Shown one piece after another: positions 51,690 to 59,776 of a stretch of 64,000 bases of DNA. The notes under the pieces are model-generated. The model worked only from the letters and a program-made list of their open reading frames with translations, had not been told where the DNA came from and searched no databases. The DNA comes from Bacteroidota bacterium. GTDB taxonomy: Bacteria; Bacteroidota; Bacteroidia; Chitinophagales; Chitinophagaceae. Within the stretch, counting starts at the first letter, position 1, and each line of letters starts with the position of its first letter. A program made the translations under genes and the position numbers. The DNA lies in NCBI GenBank assembly GCA_023416995.1, contig JAEZGI010000027.1, positions 1 to 64,000 on the forward strand. Direction: 5' to 3'.

Positions 51690-53075
51690 CTATTCTGCGT
51701 TTGCGGGTAAGTTGAAAGAGAAGGTACTGCCTTTACCTGGCTGGCTGGTAACCTGCAAGCTGCCCTTATTTTTTTCAAGGAAATCACGGCACAGAAGTAA
51801 CCCGATACCGGTCCCTGACTCATCGTTGGTACCACGTGTAGTGAAATAATCATTTCTTAATACCTGTCGTTTGACTGCTTCGGTCATGCCCACCCCGGTA
51901 TCAGTAACATGTACGAATAGCCTGGGGCCCTGTCGGGAGGCGCTTACAGTTATGGTGCCTCCGGCAGGTGTAAATTTAATAGCATTTGACACCAGGTTAC
52001 GCAATACCAGATAAACCATTTCGCGGTCGGCATAACAACTTTCGTCTTCCGCCAGCGTACTAACCAGAGATATCTGTTTTCCGGCCGCCTGTAATCTTAA
52101 TAGTTTAAATACATCATTCGTCATTGTCCGCAATAAAAGCTGCTCCGGTTGAACATTCGCGTTTTTCATCTGATCGCGGGCCCAAACAAGAAGATTTTCC
52201 ATCAGGCTCGTCGCGAAATTCATTTCGCTGATGATTCCGGGTACCAGTTCCCTGATTTCCTCAGGCGACATCTCTTGTTGCTGCATGTTGGTGAAAAGGT
52301 TCCTTAACGCATACATCGGCGTTTTGAGATCATGCGAAATCACTGAAAAAAGTTTATTCTTCACCTGGTTCAGTTCTGCCAGTTCTTTTGTCTGCGATTC
52401 CAGCAGCAGCGCTTTCTCCCCGATCTGTTGTTTCTGGTTTTCGATTTCCTGGTTTTGTCGCTGCAGCTCATTCCCCTTATTTACCAAACTGAACTGGTAA
52501 TTGTAATTCTCCTTTTTGATGAGGTAAAGGGCATAGAAAATCAATGCCAGGGCGGAAAAGTGATTAATCAGATAAAAACTATAGTTCACATGTTTCAGAT
52601 CGAAGTAATAGTTCCGTATTACCAAAGCGCACATGTAATAACAAAAAGAAGAAAGACAGAATGAAAGCACAATATTGCGGAACGTTTGTAGAAACAAGAC
52701 AGACAACACCCCGTAGAGAATAAAAAAGAGTTCAATACCCACATTAACTCCGCCAAGATAAGCGAGGGAAGTTGCCAGGGGGTATAGACAAAAATAACAG
52801 ACGCGCGAAAGTTCATAATAACGTTCATGCACCATCCACAATACCAGGATACTGATGCACACCGGGCTGAAAGCAGCGAACCACGCTAATGGTGGCAATC
52901 TGTTGCTGCTGATGATGGCCAGTAGCGGTACCAGCACACCGGTAACCAGGCCAAGAAGGTTGAGCATATTAAAAATGCTGATCTTCTTTTTCTCGTACTC
53001 CGACATCTGATCGCTTATCCCGATAGACTGGATGTAATATAAAAACCGGTTTACGCGATAGGATACAGGGTACAT
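51690..53075 (-). CDS. Orphan membrane sensor histidine kinase
   Basis: This 461-residue kinase has about six transmembrane helices over residues 35-195 (no large periplasmic sensor domain), then a coiled-coil segment (about 205-240) rich in Gln/Glu/Lys. The HisKA part contains VISHDLKTP (phosphoacceptor His), and the HATPase_c part contains the N box LRNLVSNAIKFTP, the G1 DTGVGM and G2 GTGIGLLLCRDFL motifs. No response-regulator gene is adjacent. It heads the minus-strand run leading into prfB. The start was set at the ATG 53075; a GTG 9 codons upstream is possible. Confidence 0.88.
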   Translation of the reverse strand: MYPVSYRVNRFLYYIQSIGISDQMSEYEKKKISIFNMLNLLGLVTGVLVPLLAIISSNRLPPLAWFAAFSPVCISILVLWMVHERYYELSRVCYFCLYPLATSLAYLGGVNVGIELFFILYGVLSVLFLQTFRNIVLSFCLSSFCYYMCALVIRNYYFDLKHVNYSFYLINHFSALALIFYALYLIKKENYNYQFSLVNKGNELQRQNQEIENQKQQIGEKALLLESQTKELAELNQVKNKLFSVISHDLKTPMYALRNLFTNMQQQEMSPEEIRELVPGIISEMNFATSLMENLLVWARDQMKNANVQPEQLLLRTMTNDVFKLLRLQAAGKQISLVSTLAEDESCYADREMVYLVLRNLVSNAIKFTPAGGTITVSASRQGPRLFVHVTDTGVGMTEAVKRQVLRNDYFTTRGTNDESGTGIGLLLCRDFLEKNKGSLQVTSQPGKGSTFSFNLPANAE

Positions 53076-53136
53076 GATATGAGCAGTCAGCAGTTTTTGC
53101 ACGGTTTAACAACGTCAGGTACCTTAATTTATTTCC

Positions 53137-53180
53137 TTTTATGCACAATTGCCTCAATACAACAGGAAATGTGCATAAAA
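53137..53180. promoter_or_regulatory. 11-bp perfect inverted repeat upstream of the histidine kinase gene
   Basis: TTTTATGCACA (53137-53147) and TGTGCATAAAA (53170-53180) are exact reverse complements separated by 22 nt. It lies about 60 nt before the kinase start codon. It could bind a dimeric regulator or form a leader hairpin; no T-tract supports a terminator. Confidence 0.5.
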
Positions 53181-53448
53181 CTGTGCTGAACGCGTGTAAA
53201 ACCCCTGGGTTTAGATTTTGTCGACGCGAGTTACAGGGCGTATCTTAGAGGTAACATTAGTGAGACGCATAATCTTAAGAAATCTGCAACTCAACAAAGG
53301 CATCGGGAATTGTAAGTAATGTTTGCTAAGGCAGACCAACATACAGATTCCGGTGCTTTTTTGTGGAAACTGTTTCACAGCCTTCTATGCTCCTGAATCT
53401 CCTCCTTATCTAGTTTTCGCCCTGATCCTCAGGGCACGATATTTATTA
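53181..53448. other. Non-coding gap with a short hairpin
   Basis: The stretch 53076-53448 (373 bp) holds no gene I can support apart from the inverted repeat at 53137-53180. A weak AAACCC/GGGTTT hairpin lies at 53199-53212. A reading frame starting at 53323 could extend the small ORF at 53449, but its first part looks non-coding. Confidence 0.4.
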
Positions 53449-53664
53449 ATGTTCGATATGGACATTCCAACCAGTCAACGGGGCAGATCACAGCCTGCCA
53501 AAAAAGATAAAACAGATCACCACTTAACAGAGCATGATGAACTGGAATCAGACGGCTCCGCTTCTGCCTTTTCCGCCTCTGAATCTTTACCCGACGCGCC
53601 CGACCCGCAACAGGATGAACATGACCGGAATACGGATGATCCCTCTGGAAACTCAAACTACTAA
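53449..53664 (+). CDS. Small acidic disordered protein (tentative)
   Basis: This 71-residue frame from the ATG at 53449 is rich in Asp, Glu, Ser and Pro (ESDGSASAFSASESLPDAPDPQQDEHDRNTDD) with no hydrophobic segment. It would be an intrinsically disordered cytosolic protein. Similar acidic small ORFs occur in Bacteroidota, but coding status is uncertain because there is no ribosome-binding site and no domain. It lies 42 nt upstream of the porin-like gene. Confidence 0.4.
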   Translation: MFDMDIPTSQRGRSQPAKKDKTDHHLTEHDELESDGSASAFSASESLPDAPDPQQDEHDRNTDDPSGNSNY

Positions 53665-53706
53665 TACATGTACCATTTTATTCTTTCAAACCACAAAACA
53701 TCTTTT

Positions 53707-54285
53707 ATGAAAAAAATCTTATTCGCTGCCCTGGTGTTAACCTCTTCCGCTGTATACTCCCAGGGATTCCAATTTGGCCTTAAGGCCGGCGCCAACCTGA
53801 GCAACTATACGGGCGGAGATATTGAAAATAAAGCAATCGTTGGTTTTGTTGGCGGTGCAACCTTCGGCTTCCTCATCGGTGAGCACTTTACATTGCAACC
53901 AGAAGTTTTGTTTTCTGCCCAGGGAGCCAAGATTGATGGTATCGGGAACAACGAAGAGAAGTTCAATGTTTCGTATGTTAACCTGCCCGTAATGGCCAAA
54001 TTCAGGTTTACAGGAGGCTTTTATCTTGAAGCAGGACCCCAGATCGGCTTCAAAATAAATGAAAGCGTTCCGGATAACACCATTGAAAATTTTGCAAAAG
54101 ATATAGACATGTCGGTTGCGGCCGGCTTAGGTTATCACAGTCCAATTGGTCTTGGTATCGGAGCGCGCTATAATGCCGGTCTCTCTAAAGTCGGCGATTT
54201 CAATGTTAACAACGTCGATCCTGATTTCAAAAACAGCACACTACAATTTTTTGTGTTCTACACATTATTCAACAACAAGAAATAA
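53707..54285 (+). CDS. Outer-membrane beta-barrel (PorT/OMP_b-brl-like) protein
   Basis: This 192-residue protein has a signal peptide (1-19, ending AVYS) and a small beta-barrel of the outer-membrane OMP_b-brl_2/PorT-like type: FQFGLKAGANLSNYTGGD at the start, FTLQPEVLFSAQGAKIDG, NVSYVNLPVMAKFRFTGGFYLEAGPQIGFKIN, and LGIGARYNAGLSKVGDFN near the end. The last residues LQFFVFYTLFNNKK are typical final strands. Specific role unknown. A hairpin terminator follows. Confidence 0.88.
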   Translation: MKKILFAALVLTSSAVYSQGFQFGLKAGANLSNYTGGDIENKAIVGFVGGATFGFLIGEHFTLQPEVLFSAQGAKIDGIGNNEEKFNVSYVNLPVMAKFRFTGGFYLEAGPQIGFKINESVPDNTIENFAKDIDMSVAAGLGYHSPIGLGIGARYNAGLSKVGDFNVNNVDPDFKNSTLQFFVFYTLFNNKK

Positions 54286-54307
54286 TCGAAGCCTTCTGAA
54301 AATATCG

Positions 54308-54335
54308 AAGGGAACCAATAATGGTTCCCTTTGTT
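54308..54335 (+). terminator. Terminator after the outer-membrane barrel gene
   Basis: A 10-bp stem (AAGGGAACCA 54308-54317 with TGGTTCCCTT 54322-54331) with a 4-nt loop is followed by TTTGTT. It lies 22 nt after the stop. Confidence 0.85.
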
Positions 54336-54532
54336 ATGTAAATAGGTGAAATATTTATTAGCCGATATTTACAAGCATCATCACTTCATTGTTTGAATCT
54401 TTAGCAGGCTGTTGCACAGGATATTCGTAGATTTGCGGTTTGCTACATTCGGGACGGAGACGTAATAAGTTTATGAGGAAGTTATCAAAATGTAGCATAG
54501 AAATTGTTATCGTTCACATATAATACGAAATC

Positions 54533-54802
54533 ATGCAAATCAAGTTTATAAAGAATATTCAGTTTACCAGGTTGGTAAAAGCAGATGGGAGATTAAGAGA
54601 GTTTAACTTTCGTAAACAAAATGGTCCACATGAAGGTGTATTTACTGTTGATGTGAGTGACGATCGCGGTAACAGGATTATATTCCATATGCAGAAAGAA
54701 GAAAATTCCTGGAAAATAGTTGAACAACAATTACCGGAATGGATCTGGAGCAACGAAGCAAAATTGTCTGAGTTGATTGAAGAAGAAATGAAGAACGTTT
54801 AA
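54533..54802 (+). CDS. Hypothetical small protein
   Basis: This 89-residue protein has no signal peptide or membrane segment and a mixed-charge, beta-then-helix look (FTRLVKADGRLREFNFRKQNG; EEEMKNV at the end). I recognise no domain. It starts with an ATG and ends 13 nt before the EcsC-like gene, so co-transcription is likely. Function unknown. Confidence 0.65.
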   Translation: MQIKFIKNIQFTRLVKADGRLREFNFRKQNGPHEGVFTVDVSDDRGNRIIFHMQKEENSWKIVEQQLPEWIWSNEAKLSELIEEEMKNV

Positions 54803-54815
54803 TACTTCGTCACAT

Positions 54816-55556
54816 ATGGTTGAACCGGGGTTTGAAAAGCAGGCGTTTAAACAATTGAAGATCTGGCAAGCCCAAATGCTCGAAAAGCCTGGCCTGTTTA
54901 ACGGAATGGCTAAACGGCTTCAAACCCGGATCAATAACATCATCCCTCAAAAAGTTCACGAGGCAATAACAACTGTTATCAAACAAATGGTAAGGGGCGT
55001 GTTATTCGGCGCCGAGTTTACCAGCGCAGCTGCCATCATCGATAAGCCGCTTGAAGAACGGGAAGCAATTGCTGATAACAAAATAGATTTTTACAGGAAA
55101 ACTGCAGCGGTTGAAGGGGGAATAACGGGCGCCGGCGGACTGTTGTTAGGTCTTGCCGATTTCCCCATCCTCATGAGTATAAAACTCAAATTACTTTTTG
55201 AATTGGCTGGAACATACGGACATGAGGTGACAAACTATAAGGAACGTCTGTATATCCTGTACATTTTTCAATTAGCCTTCTGCAGCGATGAGCAACGCAA
55301 AAGCTGTTACCTGCGCATGCAGGATTGGGATTCGGTTGCGAAAACACTGCCTGCAGATATCAATGATTTCGACTGGCGAACTTTTCAACAGGAATATCGC
55401 GATTATATTGACCTGGCGAAAATGGCACAACTTATTCCGGTTATTGGCGCTCCCGTTGGGGTTATCGTTAATAACCGGTTACTGCGTAAGTTGGGTAAAA
55501 CCGCAAAAATGGCTTACCGGATGCGCTATTTCGAGCAACAAAAATCGCTCCCTTAA
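54816..55556 (+). CDS. EcsC-family protein
   Basis: This 246-residue protein of the EcsC family (PF12787) has helical N-terminal segments and a central hydrophobic run with VEGGITGAGGLLLGLADFPILMSIKLKLLFELAGTYGHEV, then LYILYIFQLAF. The C-terminal LIPVIGAPVGVIVNNRLLRKLGKTAKMAYRMRYF is also characteristic. EcsC was named for the Bacillus ABC exporter locus; the activity is unknown. No ABC transporter is nearby. Its stop overlaps the convergent oxidoreductase stop by 4 nt. Confidence 0.88.
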   Translation: MVEPGFEKQAFKQLKIWQAQMLEKPGLFNGMAKRLQTRINNIIPQKVHEAITTVIKQMVRGVLFGAEFTSAAAIIDKPLEEREAIADNKIDFYRKTAAVEGGITGAGGLLLGLADFPILMSIKLKLLFELAGTYGHEVTNYKERLYILYIFQLAFCSDEQRKSCYLRMQDWDSVAKTLPADINDFDWRTFQQEYRDYIDLAKMAQLIPVIGAPVGVIVNNRLLRKLGKTAKMAYRMRYFEQQKSLP

Positions 55557-56854
55557 ACATTATTGAACTTCCAGGCCGCAAGCAACTTCAGCGCGGCTTC
55601 TCTTCCACTCGATAAAGCGGCTTCAACTGTTCCGGGGGCATCGCCTTCATGTAAGCCTTCTCCAGCGAAATATACGGTGTCCGCGAGGGGTTGGCGAAGT
55701 AGCTTTTTCACTTCCCTGCTTCCGACCATATCATAACTGTATGCCCCAAGCGCGTATGGCTGTGTACTCCAGTTGATCACTCTAAATGCTTTCAATCGTT
55801 TTTCAAGATCTGTTTTCTCAACCCGGAATGTTTTCGCAAGCGATTCCAAAGCCTGTTCACGATATTCGGACTGCGTGGCTTTGGCAAGCTTAGAGGCTGA
55901 GGGTCCTCCGTGCCAGCCGGTGAGTAAAATTTCTTTGCCGCAGAAACGAACCCACCAGGTTGGTATCAGCTGATCAGTGATGATCATGCTCGGTTTATCA
56001 ATTTCCGGCGAAAAGAAGTTATCGAACAATGCGAAATACTTGGTCACTGATCCATAACCGATATAACGGGCGTTTTTCAACATCGTGTTAAGGGAAGGAT
56101 TGAACTCGAGTGTTTGCTGATGCGTGTTGATTTTCTGAATAATTCCCAGCGGAACTGTGATGATGACCTTTGCAGCTTCAAAGCGCCGGCCGGTCCTCGT
56201 GTCAATCACCACCTTGTGGCGTTTCCAGTTAACCCTGGTCACGTGAACGCCGGTCAGGATTTTGCAGCCACGTTCACGGCATTTGTCGGCCAGGTATTCG
56301 ATAAGTTTTTTATACCCGCCCGGGATGCGGAACTGCTTATGGTCCTCATTGTCCCACTCTTCAAGCAACGATTGCATGCTTGCGAGGTTAACATCTGCAA
56401 GATCAAAGCCCTCTGCAAAACGGATCACTTCTTTACGTAAAACCTCATGTTTGGAGTGACTGTAGTATAGGTCAAGGAAGGATTTAAGCGACATGTCGAT
56501 TTTGACTGAACGCATTTTTTCAATGAGCTCGTCCCAGCCAGGTAAAAAATCGTCATCTTTTGTCCAGAAGCCATCCGTAATTTTTATCATCCCGGAAACA
56601 TCTTCATCATATCGGATTCCGGCTTCTTTCAGCAAGCCCAGGGTCAGTGGTAATCGTCCGTGAACAAATTCAGCACCCATTTCCAGAGGTATCGGAAATG
56701 CCGGATCATTTACTGTGTGAACCCGTCCGCCGATCCGCACGTCTGCTTCAAGTACAAGCACATTCATTCCTTGCTCTGATAACTGCCTGGCTGCCATGAG
56801 ACCACTAGCTCCTGCCCCAATGATGATGATATCTTCTGTCATAACGCTCTTCAT
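55553..56854 (-). CDS. FAD-dependent amine oxidase-like flavoprotein
   Basis: This 433-residue protein of the monoamine/polyamine-oxidase (NAD(P)/FAD-dependent) superfamily begins with the dinucleotide-binding motif IIIIGAGASGLMAARQLSEQGMNVLVLEA. Other features are RIGGRVHTV and PLEMGAEFVHG (flavin contacts) and AGEGLHEGDAPGTVEAALSSGREAA at the end. No signal peptide, so probably cytosolic. The amine or other substrate is unknown. Two ATGs are possible (56854 and 56842); homologues begin close to MTEDIII, so the second is a real alternative. Confidence 0.9.
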   Translation of the reverse strand: MKSVMTEDIIIIGAGASGLMAARQLSEQGMNVLVLEADVRIGGRVHTVNDPAFPIPLEMGAEFVHGRLPLTLGLLKEAGIRYDEDVSGMIKITDGFWTKDDDFLPGWDELIEKMRSVKIDMSLKSFLDLYYSHSKHEVLRKEVIRFAEGFDLADVNLASMQSLLEEWDNEDHKQFRIPGGYKKLIEYLADKCRERGCKILTGVHVTRVNWKRHKVVIDTRTGRRFEAAKVIITVPLGIIQKINTHQQTLEFNPSLNTMLKNARYIGYGSVTKYFALFDNFFSPEIDKPSMIITDQLIPTWWVRFCGKEILLTGWHGGPSASKLAKATQSEYREQALESLAKTFRVEKTDLEKRLKAFRVINWSTQPYALGAYSYDMVGSREVKKLLRQPLADTVYFAGEGLHEGDAPGTVEAALSSGREAALKLLAAWKFNNV

Positions 56855-56953
56855 TTTTTTTCTGTTTCACGATTTAGAACGTGGTAAACAGCAAAGCGGC
56901 ACGGAAAAGCAGCAAGAGAAATTCAATGCTGAATTATTTGGGCCGGGATGTAA

Positions 56954-56978
56954 AATTGGTAATTTAACCATACCAATT
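56954..56978. other. 8-bp inverted repeat between the flavoprotein and YdeI-like genes
   Basis: AATTGGTA (56954-56961) and TACCAATT (56971-56978) are separated by 9 nt. A smaller overlapping TGGT/ACCA dyad falls inside. It lies in the 245-bp divergent gap, roughly midway, so it may be an operator shared by both genes. Confidence 0.4.
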
Positions 56979-57099
56979 AGCTGCCATACTCCCTTCAGGG
57001 TAAATGGTGAGTTTTGCGTTTTAAATTGGGGAAACAAATTCACAACGTTAACAGTTACAACATCTTACACTTTCTATATGCCTTCAACAAATTTAATAT

Positions 57100-57606
57100 A
57101 TGGCGCCTTGCAAATTTGAAGCGGAAATCTGCCGTTATGCGCAGAAAGGTGATAAAACAAACTGGACCTATATCCGTATTCCTGCCGCAATTGCGGAACG
57201 TCTTCATCCCGGTGACAGGAAAGGGTTTCGTGTTACCGGTTGGCTGGACGCGTTGCGCATTGAAAAAGTTTCTCTGATTCCAGAAGGAGAAGGGCACCTT
57301 ATTTTGCCCCTTAATGCCGGAATGCGACGTCAACTCAGGAAATCGGTAGGCGCAAAACTGGTCGTGAGCATAGAAGCAGACCAGCCACCACCGCTGGACC
57401 CGGAATTGATTCAATGTCTGAAGGATGAACCCGAAGCCTGGAAAAATTTTTCAGCGCTTACACCATCCCACCAACGGTATTTCAGTACCTGGGTAACGTC
57501 AGCAAAAACAACTGCCACGCGCGACAAACGCATTGCACATTCGGTTGTTGCCCTGGCCCGTAATTGGGATTATGGACAAATGATAAGATCATTAAAGGCT
57601 AAATAG
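57100..57606 (+). CDS. YdeI/OmpD-associated-type protein with N-terminal DUF1905
   Basis: This 168-residue protein has an N-terminal DUF1905 beta barrel (about 1-95: FEAEICRYAQKGDKTNWTYIRIPAAIAERLHPGDRKGFRVTGWLD and LPLNAGMRRQLRKSVGAKLVVSIE). A C-terminal YdeI/OmpD-associated helical part (about 100-168: FSALTPSHQRYFSTWVTSAKTTATRDKRIAHSV) follows. Family members are linked to bacteriocin or stress protection, but no mechanism is known. Cytosolic. The start is the ATG at 57100. Confidence 0.88.
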   Translation: MAPCKFEAEICRYAQKGDKTNWTYIRIPAAIAERLHPGDRKGFRVTGWLDALRIEKVSLIPEGEGHLILPLNAGMRRQLRKSVGAKLVVSIEADQPPPLDPELIQCLKDEPEAWKNFSALTPSHQRYFSTWVTSAKTTATRDKRIAHSVVALARNWDYGQMIRSLKAK

Positions 57607-57714
57607 TTTATACTATCGTTAATTATGCAGAGAAGGCTCAATTAACAGTTTGTGAATAACTATCTTTAAAATAAAACCATCTCATTTAATTATATTCGAC
57701 TAAAATAATTCTCA

Positions 57715-58728
57715 TTGACAGAAACGATAATCAATCTTGAAACGGTTAATCCGATCGAATTTTTTGGAGTCAACAACAGTAAACTTGACATTTTAAAAAA
57801 GAAATTTCCGCTGCTTAAAATATTGTCTCGCGGCACCCAGTTAAAGTTGAGTGGATCACAGGAGCAGGTAGGCAATGCAAAAGATAAAATCACACTAATA
57901 GTTCAATACCTGGAAAGGAACGGGCACATGAGCGAAAATTATTTCGAACAGATCCTGGGCGGTGATGATGCAGAGGCGGTTGATAATTTTGTTGATCGGA
58001 ATCCTAATGACATCCTGGTATTTGGCCCTCATGGTAAAACAGTTCGGGCAAGAACGGTGAACCAGAAAAAAATGGTTCAGTATGGCGACAAAAACGATGT
58101 TCTTTTTGCGATAGGACCTGCAGGAACGGGTAAGACCTATACCGCTGTTGCCATGGCTGTGCGCGCACTAAAAAACAAACAGGTTAAGAAGATAATACTG
58201 ACCCGCCCCGCTGTTGAAGCAGGTGAAAGTCTTGGCTTTCTTCCCGGCGACCTGAAGGAAAAAATTGATCCATATCTGCGGCCATTATATGATGCCCTGG
58301 ATGATATGATCCCTGCTGATAAACTCGGTTATTATATGAGTACCAGGGTTATCGAGATAGCGCCTCTTGCTTATATGCGCGGTCGTACACTTGATCATGC
58401 CTTTATAATTCTAGACGAGGCTCAGAATGCGACTGATCTCCAGATCAAGATGTTTTTGACACGTATTGGTTCCAACGCCAAAGCCATCATTACCGGTGAT
58501 ATGACCCAGGTAGATCTTCCGAAAAATCAGCGCAGCGGGCTCGAAAAAGCGGTTCGGATCCTGAAAAACATTGATGGCATAGCACACATTGAACTCGATG
58601 AGGAAGATGTGGTAAGACACCGTCTGGTAAAAGCGATCATACGTGCTTACGATAAAGACAAGGCCAACGATCCTGAACCGCCACAAAACTGGAGAAATCA
58701 TAAAGAGAAGATTACCGACCGTTCATAA
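57715..58728 (+). CDS. phoH: PhoH-family ATPase, TTG start
   Basis: This 337-residue PhoH protein is an ATP-binding protein related to RecD-type helicase motors. It has an N-terminal KH-like region (about 1-110), Walker A GPAGTGKT (134-141), Walker B IILDEAQNAT and the later ITGDMTQVDLPKNQRSGLEKAV. The only usual start in frame before the conserved N-terminus is TTG at 57715, since a TAA lies three codons upstream. Role is uncertain: an RNA-handling or stress ATPase is suggested. A -7-like TATATTCG at 57691-57698 precedes it. Confidence 0.92.
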   Translation: MTETIINLETVNPIEFFGVNNSKLDILKKKFPLLKILSRGTQLKLSGSQEQVGNAKDKITLIVQYLERNGHMSENYFEQILGGDDAEAVDNFVDRNPNDILVFGPHGKTVRARTVNQKKMVQYGDKNDVLFAIGPAGTGKTYTAVAMAVRALKNKQVKKIILTRPAVEAGESLGFLPGDLKEKIDPYLRPLYDALDDMIPADKLGYYMSTRVIEIAPLAYMRGRTLDHAFIILDEAQNATDLQIKMFLTRIGSNAKAIITGDMTQVDLPKNQRSGLEKAVRILKNIDGIAHIELDEEDVVRHRLVKAIIRAYDKDKANDPEPPQNWRNHKEKITDRS

Positions 58729-58757
58729 TTATAATCTGCATATTTGCGATTACTCGC

Positions 58758-58765
58758 TATTTTTG
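58758..58765 (+). promoter_or_regulatory. -7 promoter element upstream of the 131-residue lipoprotein gene
   Basis: TATTTTTG matches TAnnTTTG, ending 11 nt before the ATG at 58777. It overlaps the longer in-frame extension (58744) and supports the shorter start. Confidence 0.5.
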
Positions 58766-58776
58766 CGGCCATCATT

Positions 58777-59172
58777 ATGAAATACGTCTTTATTTTTCTC
58801 TGCACTGCACTGGTAGCCTGCGGCGGTGACAATGAATATCAAAAAGCAGAAGATGCGCAGGATGCGGGCCGCGAGTTTATCAGGGCCACGCTTGATGGCG
58901 ACCATGACAAAGCGCGTTTTTACCTGTTTAAAGATACTACCAACCTGCTGCTTTTAAAACAGCATACATTAAATTATGATCAGCAAAGTGCGCGGGACAA
59001 AAAAGAGTTCCGCGCCTCATCAATAAGACCCGTTGAAATACGCGCGGTTAACGATTCAGTTACCTTGTTCAAATATCACAACACCTTTCATAGCAATGAC
59101 ACCACTACCCTGCGCATTATCCGGGTAAATGGTGAGTGGCTGGTTGACCTGAAATCGATCATCAAAATGTAA
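58777..59172 (+). CDS. Small lipoprotein, DUF4878-like
   Basis: This 131-residue protein has a short signal peptide and lipobox VACGG (Cys near residue 15). The mature part is a mixed alpha/beta domain with AGREFIRATLDGDHDKARFYL and TLFKYHNTFHSNDTTTLRIIRVNGEWLVDLKSI, resembling DUF4878-type (NTF2-like) lipoproteins. Probably outer-membrane anchored. The start is the ATG at 58777, 11 nt after the -7 box. It is 19 nt upstream of ppa and likely co-transcribed. Confidence 0.8.
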   Translation: MKYVFIFLCTALVACGGDNEYQKAEDAQDAGREFIRATLDGDHDKARFYLFKDTTNLLLLKQHTLNYDQQSARDKKEFRASSIRPVEIRAVNDSVTLFKYHNTFHSNDTTTLRIIRVNGEWLVDLKSIIKM

Positions 59173-59191
59173 GGTGCTTTAAAAATACATT

Positions 59192-59737
59192 ATGACGACT
59201 ACCTCTCACCCATGGCACGGGGTTCACTATGGTGAAAATGCGCCTGAAAAAGTTACAGCAGTTATCGAAATTCCACAAGGTTCACGATGCAAATATGAAA
59301 TAGATAAAGAAAGCGGTCTGCTTAAACTTGATCGCATCATTTACTCTTCCTTTTATTATCCGTGCAATTATGGCTTCATACCACAAACTTATGGATATGA
59401 CAAAGACCCTTTGGATATCCTTGTGCTGACATCACTTCCGGTACAGGCTTTGTGCCTGATGGAAGCCAAGGTGATCGGCGTTATGGGAATGATTGATGGC
59501 GGTGACGCTGATGACAAGATCATTGCCGTAGCAGCAAACGATCCCAGTGTAAAACACTATAATGATATAGAAGAATTGCCAAGACACTTTTTTGACGAAC
59601 TCCGCCACTTCTTTGAAGAATACAAAAAACTGGAGAACAAAACAGTTGTTGTAGAAGAATTCCAGGGAAAAGAAACTGCACAAAAAATCATTAAAGACGC
59701 CATTGCTTATTACAAAGAAACTTTTGGCGCTAAATAA
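59192..59737 (+). CDS. ppa: Soluble inorganic pyrophosphatase (family I)
   Basis: This 181-residue Mg2+-dependent enzyme hydrolyses cytosolic PPi. Family I signature residues are in SRCKYEIDKESG, YPCNYGFIPQTYGYDKDPLDILVL (metal Asp) and GMIDGGDADDKIIAVAAND. All active-site acidic residues are there. With the membrane pyrophosphatase at 38085, the cell has two PPi-removal systems, one of which stores the energy as an ion gradient. The 33-nt gap to the next (convergent) gene is a hairpin terminator. Confidence 0.96.
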   Translation: MTTTSHPWHGVHYGENAPEKVTAVIEIPQGSRCKYEIDKESGLLKLDRIIYSSFYYPCNYGFIPQTYGYDKDPLDILVLTSLPVQALCLMEAKVIGVMGMIDGGDADDKIIAVAANDPSVKHYNDIEELPRHFFDELRHFFEEYKKLENKTVVVEEFQGKETAQKIIKDAIAYYKETFGAK

Positions 59738-59743
59738 GTATCC

Positions 59744-59776
59744 CGTTTAACCGGTACTAACCCTACCGGTTAAACG
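59744..59776. terminator. Convergent hairpin between ppa and the NlpC/P60 gene
   Basis: A perfect 13-bp stem (59744-59756 with 59764-59776) with a 7-nt loop lies 6 nt past the ppa stop and overlaps the stop of the convergent gene. T-tracts are weak (ATTATT), so it may end transcription in both directions or act as an mRNA 3' end stabiliser. Confidence 0.65.

Noticed and set aside
53323..53448. Longer start for the small acidic ORF
   Set aside because: The first 42 codons look like intergenic translation (Cys/Leu/Arg mix) with no start context; if real, the gene more likely begins at 53449.
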